DNA from: Chelatococcus asaccharovorans
GTDB taxonomy: Bacteria; Pseudomonadota; Alphaproteobacteria; Rhizobiales; Beijerinckiaceae
DNA length: 64,000 nt
Reading direction: 5' to 3'
Assembly (NCBI RefSeq): GCF_003201475.1
Contig: NZ_QJJK01000009.1
Span: 248,001 to 312,000, forward strand
Part shown: piece after piece, positions 9,955 to 20,886 of the stretch
How positions within the stretch are numbered: the stretch's first letter is position 1
Layout of the letters: each line of letters opens with the position of its first letter
The notes under the pieces: model-generated
What the model was told of the DNA's origin: nothing
The model's input: only the letters and a program-made list of their open reading frames with translations
Database searches by the model: none
Position numbers and translations under genes: made by a program

Positions 9955-11628
9955 ATGCTGATCCAGCTCACCATTCGCGACATCGTCCTCATAGACCGCC
10001 TCGATCTGACGTTCGATGGCGGTCTCAGTGTTTTGACGGGCGAAACCGGCGCCGGCAAATCGATCCTGCTTGATGCCTTTGCGTTGGCTCTTGGCGGGCG
10101 TGGCGATGGCTCGCTGACGCGGCACGGCCAATCCCAGGGGCAGGTCACGGCGGTCTTCGACCTCGCCAGCGATCACCCCGTCCGCCGGTCGCTGGCCGGC
10201 TACGATATCGAATCAGACGGCGATCTCATTCTGCGTCGGGTGCAATATGCCGATGGCCGGACGCGCGCCTTCGTCAATGACCAGCCGGTCAGCGTGCAGG
10301 TGCTGAAGGGAATCGGCAGCGAGCTGGTCGAGATCCACGGCCAGCACGACGACCGCGCGCTGGTCGATCCTGCGCAGCATCGTTCCCTGCTGGATGCCTT
10401 TGGCGGGCTCGGTGCCGATGCAACGGCCCTGCGCGAGGCGCAGGCCAGGCTCGCCGAAACGCGCGGTGCCCTGAAACGCCACACCGACCGGATGGAGGCC
10501 GCGCGCAAGGAAGTCGACTTCCTCAGGCATGCGGTGGAGGAGCTCTCGCGGCTGGCGCCGGAGGCGGGCGAGGAAGAGCGGCTGGCCGAACGCCGCCAGA
10601 CCATGATGCAGGCGGAGAAGGTCGCGAAAGATCTTGCCGAGGCCTTCGATGCCGTCGGCGGGCCGGCCTCGCCGGTTCCGGTGCTGTCGGCCGCGGTGCG
10701 GCGCCTCGAACGGCGCGCGACCCAGGCGCCGCAACTGGTCGAACCCTGTGTGAAGGCCCTCGACGCGGCGCTGGTTGCCCTCGACGATGCGCGCGCGGTG
10801 ATCGAGACCGCCTTGCGCGATGCCGAATTCGATCCGCGCGACCTGGAGATGGTGGAGGAGCGGCTGTTTGCGCTGCGGGCCGCGTCGCGCAAATACGACG
10901 TGCCGGCAGACGACCTCGCCGCGCTCTGCGAGCGCTATACGGCCGATGTGGCCAGCATCGACGCCGGGGAGGCGGAACTTGCGGCTCTCGAGGGAGCCGT
11001 CGCCGCCGCGGAGGCGCTCTATGTCAGGAAGGCCGGCGCTCTCAGCAAGGCGCGCCAGAAGGTGGCGGCGAAGCTTGATGCAGCCGTCAATGCCGAGTTG
11101 CCGCCGCTGAAGCTCGAACGGGCGCGCTTTATTACGCGGGTCGACGTCGACGAGACGGCGCGGCTGGCGGACGGCTTCGACCGCGTCGAGTTCTGGGTCG
11201 AGACCAATCCCGGCACGCGGCCGGGGCCCTTGATGAAAGTCGCGTCCGGCGGTGAGCTGTCGCGTTTCATGCTGGCCTTGAAGGTGGTGCTCGCCGATCG
11301 TGGCTCGGCGCCGACGCTCGTTTTCGACGAGATCGATACCGGCGTCGGCGGCGCGGTCGCGGATGCCATCGGTGCGCGGCTCGGGCGGATGGCCGGCCAG
11401 GTCCAGGTGATCGCCGTCACCCATGCGCCGCAGGTGGCGGCGCGCGCCGGCAGCCATTTCCTTATCGCCAAGGAGGCGGTGGCCGGGGAGGCTGCGCGCG
11501 TGGCGACACGAGTGTTGCCGCTCGCGGCGGATACGCGGCGCGAGGAAATCGCCCGCATGCTGGCCGGCGCCACCATCACCGAGGAGGCGCGCGCCGCCGC
11601 CGCGCGGCTGCTGGAAGCGGCGGGGTGA
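9955..11628 (+). CDS. recN: DNA repair protein RecN
   Basis: SMC-like ATPase that acts in recombinational repair of double-strand breaks. The 557-residue product has Walker A GETGAGKS (about residues 27-34), a long central coiled-coil region (REAQARLAETRGALKRH, and so on), the ABC signature KVASGGELSRFMLALK and Walker B TLVFDEIDTGVGG. It ends with the conserved VITHAPQVAARA-like D-loop/H-loop region (VTHAPQVAARAGSHFLIAKE). Length is normal for the family. I see no LexA-type box in the 102 bases upstream that I would defend. It is followed by ligA in the same direction after 87 bases. Confidence 0.97.
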   Translation: MLIQLTIRDIVLIDRLDLTFDGGLSVLTGETGAGKSILLDAFALALGGRGDGSLTRHGQSQGQVTAVFDLASDHPVRRSLAGYDIESDGDLILRRVQYADGRTRAFVNDQPVSVQVLKGIGSELVEIHGQHDDRALVDPAQHRSLLDAFGGLGADATALREAQARLAETRGALKRHTDRMEAARKEVDFLRHAVEELSRLAPEAGEEERLAERRQTMMQAEKVAKDLAEAFDAVGGPASPVPVLSAAVRRLERRATQAPQLVEPCVKALDAALVALDDARAVIETALRDAEFDPRDLEMVEERLFALRAASRKYDVPADDLAALCERYTADVASIDAGEAELAALEGAVAAAEALYVRKAGALSKARQKVAAKLDAAVNAELPPLKLERARFITRVDVDETARLADGFDRVEFWVETNPGTRPGPLMKVASGGELSRFMLALKVVLADRGSAPTLVFDEIDTGVGGAVADAIGARLGRMAGQVQVIAVTHAPQVAARAGSHFLIAKEAVAGEAARVATRVLPLAADTRREEIARMLAGATITEEARAAAARLLEAAG

Positions 11629-13839
<2,211 letters not shown>

Positions 13840-13848
13840 GAATAAGGG

Positions 13849-13956
13849 GTGTCATCCCCGGCGGGCTGCTCTGCAGCCCGGGAAGGGGATCCAGAAATCA
13901 ACCACCATCGCTCGTGGATCCCCTTCCCGTCGCTATGCGACGCCGGGGAGGACACG
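13849..13956. repeat. Two-armed palindromic repeat, copy 1
   Basis: About 107 bases with imperfect inverted ends (GTGTCATCCCCGG and CCGGGGAGGACAC). Each arm contains its own small hairpin and GGAAGGGGATCCA, mirrored as TGGATCCCCTTCC. The centre (about 20 bases) is not conserved with the second copy near 54.5 kb. The copy there is arranged in the opposite orientation: the arm with GGGCTGC-type hairpin is on the left here and on the right there. It starts ten bases after the ligA stop and could act as a terminator or mRNA 3' stabiliser. Confidence 0.8.
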
Positions 13957-14063
13957 GGCATTTGCGTCCGGCCAATTCACCTTCCGGGCGTGACATTGCC
14001 GCGCCGCTGTGGTCATTGCATCGGCAAAGTTCTTATGGCTGTCGTTGATTGTGATTGGTTCCC

Positions 14064-15041
14064 ATGCTCGAAGGCCTGCCTCCCCACAAACCCACCCATG
14101 TCCTGCGCATCGAAACCGACGAAGGTTCTGCGCGGCGCCTGACGGACCTGCTCGGGGAGGTGTTCGACCCGGCGGAGACGGCGGTCGCCGCTTTTGAGAT
14201 CGAGCCGGCCGATCCGAAGGAGGGTAATGCTGCGCCGCAGCCCTGGCTGCTCGAGGCCTATTTTTCGCGGGAGCCGGACGAGACGGCCATCCGCGACCTT
14301 CTGCGCCTCATTGTCGGGGAGAAGGCTGATACGGCGGTGTTCGACGCGGTCGCCGCCAAAGACTGGGTCAAGGCCAGCCTCGACGGGCTGAAACCGGTAC
14401 GGGCCGGCCGGTTCCTGGTGCATGGCGGGCATGACCGCGATGTGGTGAAAACCAACGACATCGCGCTCGAGATCGAGGCGGCCCTGGCCTTCGGCACCGG
14501 CCACCACGGCACGACACTCGGTTGCCTGATGGCGCTGAAGGACGTGCTGAAGCAGCGCCGGCCGCGCCATGTGCTGGATGTCGGCACCGGCACCGGCATC
14601 CTGGGGATCGCGGCGGCCAAGGCGCTCAAGGCGCGGGTTGTCGCCGGCGACATCGATCCGATCGCGGTCGAGGTGGCGCGCCGCAACGCGCAGCTCAACG
14701 CAGCGGCGGGCCATCTCCATCTTTATGTCGCGCCCGGGGTTCGTCACGCCCTGGCCGCGCGGCCCCGACGCTTCGACCTCGTGTTTGCCAATATTCTGGC
14801 GCGGCCGCTCAAGCGTCTGGCGCCTTCCATCGCGGCCGTGCTCGCGCCCAATGGTATGCTCGTCCTGTCGGGGTTGCTGCCCGGCGATGTTCCGGGCGTG
14901 CTCTCGGCCTATGCGGCCCAGGGCTTGCGCCTTGCCCAGAAGAGCCAGCGCGACGGCTGGGCGACGCTGCGGCTCAGCCGCGCCGGCGCGGCGTCCCGCA
15001 AGGTGAGGCAGTCACACGCAAAAGCCCGCCCCTGGATGTGA
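14064..15041 (+). CDS. prmA: Ribosomal protein L11 methyltransferase
   Basis: SAM-dependent enzyme that methylates ribosomal protein L11. The 325-residue product has a variable N-terminal L11-recognition domain and a Rossmann domain with ALAFGTGHHGTTLGCL, the SAM-binding motif VLDVGTGTGILGIAAAKAL, and FDLVFANILARPL, which matches the NILA-type substrate motif of PrmA. The ATG is the third codon after a TTG that would add three residues. Its 3' end runs into a strong hairpin, so the stop codon lies inside the loop of the terminator shared with the convergent small gene. Confidence 0.93.
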   Translation: MLEGLPPHKPTHVLRIETDEGSARRLTDLLGEVFDPAETAVAAFEIEPADPKEGNAAPQPWLLEAYFSREPDETAIRDLLRLIVGEKADTAVFDAVAAKDWVKASLDGLKPVRAGRFLVHGGHDRDVVKTNDIALEIEAALAFGTGHHGTTLGCLMALKDVLKQRRPRHVLDVGTGTGILGIAAAKALKARVVAGDIDPIAVEVARRNAQLNAAAGHLHLYVAPGVRHALAARPRRFDLVFANILARPLKRLAPSIAAVLAPNGMLVLSGLLPGDVPGVLSAYAAQGLRLAQKSQRDGWATLRLSRAGAASRKVRQSHAKARPWM

Positions 15042-15053
15042 CCGGGCGGGCTT
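15022..15053. terminator. Bidirectional hairpin between prmA and the leftward small gene
   Basis: The 10-bp stem AAGCCCGCCC / GGGCGGGCTT encloses the prmA stop codon. On the minus strand it is followed by TTTTG, so it looks like a genuine intrinsic terminator for leftward transcripts. On the plus strand the trailing bases are TTGTG, a weaker signal. Confidence 0.65.
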
Positions 15054-15116
15054 GTGAACGCAACCATCTCGGCTGTCCGGAAGGCGGTTGTCGCTCCGGG
15101 CAGATCGGACTGATGG

Positions 15117-15239
15117 TTAGATATGCGGGTAGCGCTTCGCCATCTCGTCACGCAGCGCGAGGGCTTCGAGAACGATGTCACGGGTTGCGGCGATAAAGCG
15201 GGCTACGCTGTTGAAGAGGGTCACCAGGATCATCTTCAT
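15117..15239 (-). CDS. Small hypothetical protein (40 residues)
   Basis: A 40-residue protein, MKMILVTLFNSVARFIAATRD at the N-terminus and DEMAKRYPHI at the C-terminus. The ATG is preceded by AAAGGAAC, a good ribosome-binding site, which is the main reason to accept it. The first half is hydrophobic to amphipathic and could sit on the membrane surface; the second half is charged. It lies 84 bases downstream of another small protein gene on the same strand and ends just before a leftward terminator hairpin. I do not recognise the family. It might be distantly related to the short DUF1127-type proteins, but the typical Arg-rich motif is absent. Confidence 0.6.
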   Translation of the reverse strand: MKMILVTLFNSVARFIAATRDIVLEALALRDEMAKRYPHI

Positions 15240-15323
15240 GTTCCTTTCTGTGCTTCCCAACCGGACCCCGACATCGCGGAAGCGGCGATGACGGATCGAG
15301 CGAGGCCCCCAGGGCTTCGCCAA

Positions 15324-15518
15324 TTAGTTCGCGGATTTGTCCGCCTTGTGCATCGCCACCAACTCGCGTGCCAGGGCAGGGTAGTGCTGCTCGAAATAGC
15401 GCTGGGCCTTGGCCATCTGCGCCGCTTCAATCCGCGCCCACATCCGCTCGATAAAGCTGACTGCCTTCTGCGGCTTGTTCGCCGCCACGGCATAGCCGGA
15501 TACTGCTACTTCTGCCAT
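15324..15518 (-). CDS. Small hypothetical protein (64 residues)
   Basis: A 64-residue, mostly helical protein (KAVSFIERMWARIEAAQMAK, then RYFEQHYPALARELVAMHKA). GGAGG lies five bases before the ATG, a near-perfect ribosome-binding site. No signal peptide or Cys. It is probably co-transcribed with the 40-residue gene downstream. The A+T-richer region at 15540-15760 upstream probably contains the promoter. Function unknown; the strong start signal and the paired layout support it being real. Confidence 0.65.
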   Translation of the reverse strand: MAEVAVSGYAVAANKPQKAVSFIERMWARIEAAQMAKAQRYFEQHYPALARELVAMHKADKSAN

Positions 15519-15798
15519 CGACGCCTCCGCGTTGCGACGGCCACCGCCGTCTCGTCATGCATTGCAATATAGGGCATGTTGCATGTGCGAAGAAGATGGG
15601 TCAGTGCATGTGACCTAAACGAGCCATGCGATGAGCGCATGTCTCGTGCAGTGATTGCGGCACTGTGCTCACGAAATGCCCGTTGCCTGCATGTTTCGGT
15701 GTCAAAGCGGGTAAAAACCGCGCTGACGCGTTGTGGCGCCGTTAACCGGCTATTAGTGTTGAATGCATCGGCTCGCGGATGAATGTGGTGGGATCTCA

Positions 15799-17625
15799 AT
15801 GGCGTCTTGTGTTTATCAGAGCTTCGACAAGCCCACGTCGGCAGCGACGGGCGGTCCGCGTCTCAAGGCGCTGCGTGACGAGCTTGCGCGACGGGGGATC
15901 GATGGCTTCGTGGTGCCCCGCGCGGATCAGCATCAAGGGGAATATGTCCCCCCGAGCGATGATCGTCTTGCATGGCTGACCAGCTTCTCGGGATCGGCGG
16001 GCTATGCCGTCGTGCTCGCCGACGCTGCTGCCGTCCTGGTGGACGGGCGCTATACGCTGCAGGTGCGAGATGAAATCGACCTCGACGCCTTCACACCCGT
16101 TGCGCTCGCCGAGACGAGCGTCGAGGCGTGGATCGAGGCGCATCTGAAGCCCGGCGGCAAGCTCGGCTACGACCCTTGGCTCCATACGGTGCAGCAGACT
16201 GAGCGCCTGGCCGCCGCGGTCGGGGCGGCGGGCGGGGAGCTCGTGGCGCTCACCTCTAATCCGATCGACGCGGTTTGGGCGGAGCGTCCCGCGCCCCCGT
16301 CCTCGCCGGTTGTTGCGCAGCCCCTGGAATTTGCCGGTGAAGCGGCGAGCGCCAAGATCGCCAAGGTGCAGGACGCGCTCGCCAAGGCGCGGGTGGGGGC
16401 GTTGGTCATCAGCGATCCGCATAATCTCGCCTGGCTCCTCAATATCCGCGGCAGCGACGTCACCCATACGCCGCTCGTGCTCGCCTATGCCCTGCTGCCC
16501 ACGGAGGGGCAGCCGACCTTGTTCGTCGATTCCACGCGCATCGATGACGCGGTGTCCGCGCATCTCGCCGGTGTCGCCGCTGTCGCCGCGCCGTCATCCT
16601 TTGCGGCGGCGCTTGCGGCCGTCGCGGCCAAGGGTGCCCCGGTGCGTCTCGACGCGGCGACAGGTGCCATGGCGTTGAAACAGGCGATCGAGCAGGGCGG
16701 GGGCAAGGCGGATATCGGCGCCGATCCCATCACGCGTCTCAAGGCCGTGAAGAATGTGGTCGAGCAGCAGGGCAGCCGCAGCGCGCACCGGCGCGACGGC
16801 GTTGCCATGGCGCGGTTTCTCGCCTGGTTTGCGCGGGAGGCGCCCGGCGGCAAACTCACGGAGATCGCCGCAGTCGAGGCGCTGGAGTCGTTTCGCCGGC
16901 AGACCAATGCGCTCATGGATGTGTCGTTCCCGACCATCGCCGGTGCTGGCCCGCATGCAGCCATGCCGCATTATCGCGTCACGCGCGCTTCGGACCGGAC
17001 GATCGAGCCGGGGATCTTTCTCGTCGATTCCGGCGGGCAATATCGCGACGGCACCACCGACATCACCCGCACCGTCAGCGTGGGCGAGGTGACAGACGAG
17101 ATGCGCGACCGTTTCACGCGCGTGCTCAAGGGGCATATCGCCATCGCGACGGCGATCTTCCCGAAGGGCACCTCCGGCGCGCAGCTCGATGCGCTGGCGC
17201 GCCTCTCGCTCTGGCAGGCGGGAACCGATTTCGACCACGGCACCGGCCATGGCGTCGGCTCCTATCTTTCGGTGCATGAAGGGCCGCAGCGTCTGTCGAA
17301 GCTCGGAACCGTGCCGCTCGAACCGGGCATGATCCTGTCCAATGAGCCGGGTTACTACAAGGAGGGGGCCTACGGCATCCGCATCGAGAATCTGATCCTC
17401 GTGGAGCCGCGCGAGGTCGCGGGGGGCGAGCGGCCGATGCTTGGCTTCGAGACCTTGAGCTTCACGCCGATCGATCGGGCGTTGATCGATCCGTCCTTGA
17501 TGACCGAGGATGAAATCGCCTGGCTCGACGCCTACCACGCCGATGTACTCGCCCATATCGGGCCGCTCGTCGACGCGGAGACGCTCCTGTGGTTGCAGGA
17601 GACGACCCGTCCTCTCCTGTCCTGA
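15799..17625 (+). CDS. M24-family aminopeptidase P (Xaa-Pro aminopeptidase)
   Basis: Metallopeptidase that removes the N-terminal residue before proline. The 608-residue product has two N-terminal creatinase-like domains (RLKALRDELARRGIDGFVVPR, then PHNLAWLLNIRGSDV) and a C-terminal pita-bread domain. The metal ligands of the M24B family are visible: the Asp pair in DSGGQYRDGTTDITRT, the His in GTGHGVGSYLSVHEGP, and the Glu pair in LSNEPGYYKEGAYGIRIENL. It has the length of the long APP1-type enzymes (about 600 residues). An open frame from 15763 would add 12 residues; the start used begins the conserved sequence. No signal peptide, so cytoplasmic. Confidence 0.93.
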   Translation: MASCVYQSFDKPTSAATGGPRLKALRDELARRGIDGFVVPRADQHQGEYVPPSDDRLAWLTSFSGSAGYAVVLADAAAVLVDGRYTLQVRDEIDLDAFTPVALAETSVEAWIEAHLKPGGKLGYDPWLHTVQQTERLAAAVGAAGGELVALTSNPIDAVWAERPAPPSSPVVAQPLEFAGEAASAKIAKVQDALAKARVGALVISDPHNLAWLLNIRGSDVTHTPLVLAYALLPTEGQPTLFVDSTRIDDAVSAHLAGVAAVAAPSSFAAALAAVAAKGAPVRLDAATGAMALKQAIEQGGGKADIGADPITRLKAVKNVVEQQGSRSAHRRDGVAMARFLAWFAREAPGGKLTEIAAVEALESFRRQTNALMDVSFPTIAGAGPHAAMPHYRVTRASDRTIEPGIFLVDSGGQYRDGTTDITRTVSVGEVTDEMRDRFTRVLKGHIAIATAIFPKGTSGAQLDALARLSLWQAGTDFDHGTGHGVGSYLSVHEGPQRLSKLGTVPLEPGMILSNEPGYYKEGAYGIRIENLILVEPREVAGGERPMLGFETLSFTPIDRALIDPSLMTEDEIAWLDAYHADVLAHIGPLVDAETLLWLQETTRPLLS

Positions 17626-17652
17626 GGCCGCGAGGCATCGCGACCTCGGCTC

Positions 17653-17955
17653 CTATGCCGCCAATGCCCTGAGGCCGACGACGGCGAGAACGCCGATCGC
17701 AACGGTGACGAGCAGGGGCAGGCGTGTCGCTGACAAGGCGGCAATGCCTGCTGCGGCGGTCTCGGGCCAGCCGGTCGCCAGCGCGCTCGGCGCAATCACG
17801 GCGACGAGAACCGCCGGTGGAATGGCATCGAAAGCCGCTTTGGCGCGCCCGGAGAGGGCGAGCCTGCCGGCGAGCGCAATGCCCGCGATGCGCGTGAGAT
17901 AGGTCACCGCGGCCATGGCGAGAATGGCGATCAGGGCGGAACTGTCGATGCTCAT
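17653..17955 (-). CDS. azlD: AzlD-family branched-chain amino acid exporter subunit
   Basis: Small integral membrane protein of the AzlD family (about 100 residues, here exactly 100). It acts with AzlC as the LIV-E type exporter of branched-chain amino acids. Three to four hydrophobic segments are visible (ALIAILAMAAVTYLTRIAGIA, AIPPAVLVAVIAPSALATG and VTVAIGVLAVVGLRALA). The family motif YLTRIAG is present near the N-terminus. It starts seven bases after the azlC stop, so they form one leftward operon. An upstream in-frame extension overlapping azlC is less likely. Confidence 0.88.
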   Translation of the reverse strand: MSIDSSALIAILAMAAVTYLTRIAGIALAGRLALSGRAKAAFDAIPPAVLVAVIAPSALATGWPETAAAGIAALSATRLPLLVTVAIGVLAVVGLRALAA

Positions 17956-17962
17956 CGTGAAC

Positions 17963-18712
17963 TCATGGACATGTCCGTGGCGTGCCTTCGCAACCGGCGC
18001 TCGCATAGGCGGCAGCAATCCCGGCGATCGCGCCGGCGACCACATGCCAGGGAGCGCCGACGGCGCAATGGGCGAGGGCTGCCGTCATGGAGCTCGCCAC
18101 GACGGCGGCGAGGGCCAGGCGGCTCGTGGTGAAGCTGGCAATCAACCAGATCAACAGGGCGGTGAAGGCGAAATCGGCGCCGATCGCGCCGGGATCCCCC
18201 AGGCAGTTGCCGAGCTGTGTGCCGATCAAGGTGCCGGCGATCCACGGAGCGGGCACCATGAGCGCCAGCGGAAACCAGAAGGCGGGCGTGAGCGGTCTGT
18301 GCAGAGCCCGCCGTTCGGACAGCGCCCAGGCCTCGTCTGTCAGGAAGAAGAACGCCGCGATCCGTTGCCGTGACGTGAAGGCCTGGGTCTTTGGTGCGAG
18401 CGAAACCCCCATAAGGATATGGCGGGCGTTGATCAGGAAAGTGGAGAGCACGATCGCCGCGATAGGGACCGGTGCAACCCACAGGTCCACCGCGGCGATC
18501 TGGGCGCCGCCAGCAAAAACCAGCATGGACATCAGGCTGGCCTCGAGGACGGTCAGTCCTTTGGCCGTCGAGACGGCGCCGAACAGGACGCCGACGGGCA
18601 TGACGATGGCGGCCACCGGGGCGATGGCGATCAGCCCGTCCAGCCATTCGGCCTGCGCGGTTGCGGGGACGACGCCCTCCTCCTCCAGAGGTATCTCCTT
18701 CACCCCGGTCAT
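17963..18712 (-). CDS. azlC: AzlC-family branched-chain amino acid permease
   Basis: Integral membrane permease of the AzlC family, 249 residues. Conserved segments include IAPVAAIVMPVGVLFGAVSTAKG, SLMSMLVFAGGAQIAAVDLW, LINARHILMGVSLAPK and FFLTDEAWAL, all diagnostic of AzlC. Together with the adjacent azlD it should form a two-subunit exporter of branched-chain amino acids or related compounds. The first ATG gives a short acidic cytoplasmic tail before the first membrane segment. A second azlC lies upstream on the same strand, separated by about 300 bases of A+T-rich DNA that probably carries this operon's promoter. Confidence 0.9.
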   Translation of the reverse strand: MTGVKEIPLEEEGVVPATAQAEWLDGLIAIAPVAAIVMPVGVLFGAVSTAKGLTVLEASLMSMLVFAGGAQIAAVDLWVAPVPIAAIVLSTFLINARHILMGVSLAPKTQAFTSRQRIAAFFFLTDEAWALSERRALHRPLTPAFWFPLALMVPAPWIAGTLIGTQLGNCLGDPGAIGADFAFTALLIWLIASFTTSRLALAAVVASSMTAALAHCAVGAPWHVVAGAIAGIAAAYASAGCEGTPRTCP

Positions 18713-19015
18713 CGCGCGATGACTTTGGGGCGCGCGGATGGCCGACCGCGGATAGGCATCGCATATGCAGCGTGACTGAAGTGAGAAGAACAATAACGCA
18801 TCGGTTTTCTCTTCAATTTTTAAATATTTACCGGATCTGTCAGTCATATGGGTGCGGTGAAGATAATAAAATGCTTCGTTATCACGATCTAAAATGTATT
18901 GTTTTTTCTGCACATGGAGGCTCAATCGATGTCATCGGGCGCAAGGTGCCAGTATCGGTGGGCCGTTGTTGGGGATTGACGCACCATTTTGCCAAAATAA
19001 CCGGGTGATTTCTGG
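18713..19015. other. A+T-rich gap between the two azlC genes
   Basis: About 300 bases without a gene I can support. The part from 18780 to 18915 is much richer in A+T than its surroundings (runs such as TTTTTAAATATTTACC and AGATAATAAAATG). It is the likely promoter region of the leftward azlC-azlD pair, but no clean -35/-10 pair can be assigned. Confidence 0.6.
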
Positions 19016-19798
19016 CTATTCCATGTCGTGCACCGGGGCTTGCGATGCCGGTGCCGCTTCCGCGGCGGGCACGTCGCTGTCCAGGGGGCCTGGCGCCGTG
19101 ACATAGGCCGCGGCGATGCCGGCCAGGGCGCCCGCGGCGACATGCCAGGGCGGGCCGAGCGTGAGATAGGTGAGGGCGGCTGTCCCGCCGCTCGCCGCGA
19201 TCGTGGCGGCGGTGCTACGCCCCTTCCAGAATCCGGCAATCAGTCCGATGAAGAGGGCGGTGAAGGCGAAATCGGCGCCGATGCTCCTGGGGTTGCCGAG
19301 AAGGGAACCAGCCGCGGCTCCGGCGAGGGTCGAGCCAACCCATGCCGTGGGCAGCACCGTCGCCATGGCAAACCAATAGGCGGGCGTCAGGGGGGCGGTA
19401 GCGGCGCGCCGTTCCGCGAGCGCCCAGGTCTCGTCCGTCAGGAAGTGGAAGCCGAGATAGCGCTGCAAGGGCGAGAACAGCCCCGTCTTGGGGGTAAGCG
19501 ACGCGCTCATCAGCACGTGTCGCGCGTTGATCAGCAAGGTCGAGAAGACAATCGCGGCAACGGGGACCGGCGTCGTCCACAATTCGACGGCGGCGAACTG
19601 GGACCCTCCCGCGAAGACGAGCACGGACATCAGTCCCGCCTCGGCGATCGTAAGCCCCTTGGCACTGCAGAGAGCACCGAGCAGAAGTCCGATCGGGATG
19701 GCGGCGATGGCGACGGGCGCGATCGCGGCGATACCGGCACGCCATTCGCGGGCCCGGGCCTTGCTCCGCGAAGGCATCGGCTGTGCACGATCATGCAT
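19016..19798 (-). CDS. Second AzlC-family permease, without its own AzlD
   Basis: A 260-residue AzlC paralogue with the same landmarks as its neighbour: IAPVAIAAIPIGLLLGALCSAKG, GLMSVLVFAGGSQFAAVELW, LINARHVLMSASLTPK and FLTDETWALAERR. GAGGTGGGAC precedes the ATG at good distance. No azlD follows it; the next gene leftward is the other azlC. It starts 43 bases after the AraC-family regulator, so it may be controlled by, or co-transcribed with, that regulator. It might share the single AzlD, or work alone. The C-terminal tail is short, Ala/Pro-rich and soluble. Confidence 0.88.
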   Translation of the reverse strand: MHDRAQPMPSRSKARAREWRAGIAAIAPVAIAAIPIGLLLGALCSAKGLTIAEAGLMSVLVFAGGSQFAAVELWTTPVPVAAIVFSTLLINARHVLMSASLTPKTGLFSPLQRYLGFHFLTDETWALAERRAATAPLTPAYWFAMATVLPTAWVGSTLAGAAAGSLLGNPRSIGADFAFTALFIGLIAGFWKGRSTAATIAASGGTAALTYLTLGPPWHVAAGALAGIAAAYVTAPGPLDSDVPAAEAAPASQAPVHDME

Positions 19799-19841
19799 GT
19801 CCCACCTCGAAAGCATGCAACGGGATGTCAGGGCAGCGGTG

Positions 19842-20771
19842 TCAAGATACCGCGGCGCGATAGGCGCCGGGCGTGATACCGATGCGGGCCTTGAACGCAC
19901 GGGTGAGATGCGCCTGGTCGCAGAAGCCCGTCGCGGCGGCCGCTTCGGCCGACGTTGCCCCGCGCCGCAGTTCCCCTTGCGCGGCGATCACCCGCCGGTC
20001 GACGAGGAAGGCATGGGGTGTCAGACCGGTCTCCCGGCGGAAGGCGCGGATGAGGCGATGGCGCGGCAGACCTGCCTCCGCCGCCAACCGGCTCAGGGAC
20101 AGGTCGTCCGCGTAGCATTCCGCGATCAGACGGCCGAGACGCGCCACACGGTCCGCCTCACGGCCGGTCGCCGCGCGCGGGGTGAGCCGGGCATGATGGG
20201 TCAGGCAGTGGGCATAGGCGCGGTAGAGGAGCTCCTCGCCGGCCTGGATGTCGCCGGCCTGGATGTCGCCGGCCTGGGTGTCGCCGGCCTGGGTGTCGCC
20301 CTGGGCATCCATCGCCGCGTGGGCGGCAACGAAGAGCGAGACGCCGGCGGGATCATGCACCACGGTGTCCGGAAAATATGGGATGTCCGTCGCGTTCTTC
20401 TCACTGAGTTCAGCCGCGATCTCCCGCATGAGGTCCACGGACGGGTAACTCATGCGGTAGCAATATCCGCCGCCATGGGGCGCGCCGTCATGCACCTCGC
20501 CGGGGTTGACGAAGACGAAGTCGCCGGGCCCGGCATAACCGCGCACGCCGCGAACGGTCCAAGTCTCGCAGCCGGCGATAACCGAGCCGATGACAAAGGT
20601 GTCGTGCGTGTGCGGGACATAGCGATAGGTGCGGAATGTCGCTGTCAGGCAATCGAGTTCCGCGAAATTCGGGCAGGCGAAGAAACGCGTGCGCTCGCCC
20701 TCCGCCAGGGTGAAAATGCCCATGGCTTCGTTGGTGGCCGCCTTGCGGCTGGCGTTCGTGTTTCCTTCCAT
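19842..20771 (-). CDS. AraC-family transcriptional regulator
   Basis: A 309-residue one-component regulator. The N-terminal cupin-like sensor domain has YVPHTHDTFVIGSVIAG and GPGDFVFVNPGEVHDG. The C-terminal third carries two helix-turn-helix motifs typical of AraC/XylS (LSRLAAEAGLPRHRLIRAF and SAEAAAATGFCDQAHLTRAFK). Between them sits a perfect-phase 15-bp tandem repeat that encodes GDTQAGDTQAGDIQAGDIQAG, a likely flexible linker of variable length. AraC regulators next to AzlC or other exporters usually control the exporter in response to a small molecule; here the azlC directly downstream is the obvious target. No strong ribosome-binding site precedes the ATG. Confidence 0.9.
   Translation of the reverse strand: MEGNTNASRKAATNEAMGIFTLAEGERTRFFACPNFAELDCLTATFRTYRYVPHTHDTFVIGSVIAGCETWTVRGVRGYAGPGDFVFVNPGEVHDGAPHGGGYCYRMSYPSVDLMREIAAELSEKNATDIPYFPDTVVHDPAGVSLFVAAHAAMDAQGDTQAGDTQAGDIQAGDIQAGEELLYRAYAHCLTHHARLTPRAATGREADRVARLGRLIAECYADDLSLSRLAAEAGLPRHRLIRAFRRETGLTPHAFLVDRRVIAAQGELRRGATSAEAAAATGFCDQAHLTRAFKARIGITPGAYRAAVS
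20241..20300. repeat. 15-bp in-frame tandem repeat inside the AraC gene
   Basis: Four contiguous copies on the plus strand: GGCCTGGATGTCGCC twice, then GGCCTGGGTGTCGCC twice. Because 15 is a multiple of three, copy-number change would lengthen or shorten the linker without a frameshift. Confidence 0.9.
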
Positions 20772-20886
20772 GCGCGAATTCTAGCGCAGCCAAATCCGCT
20801 GTCTTGAAAAAAAGTTATGGCCGGCTCAGGCTGCGCCCGAACCGACCGCCTTCGTGCTGGTCAAACGTCAATCCGACGCCGCCGGC

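Noticed and set aside
20241-20300. CRISPR-like spacing
   Set aside because: The repeats are contiguous 15-mers inside a coding frame without spacers. No repeat-spacer array is seen anywhere in the window.
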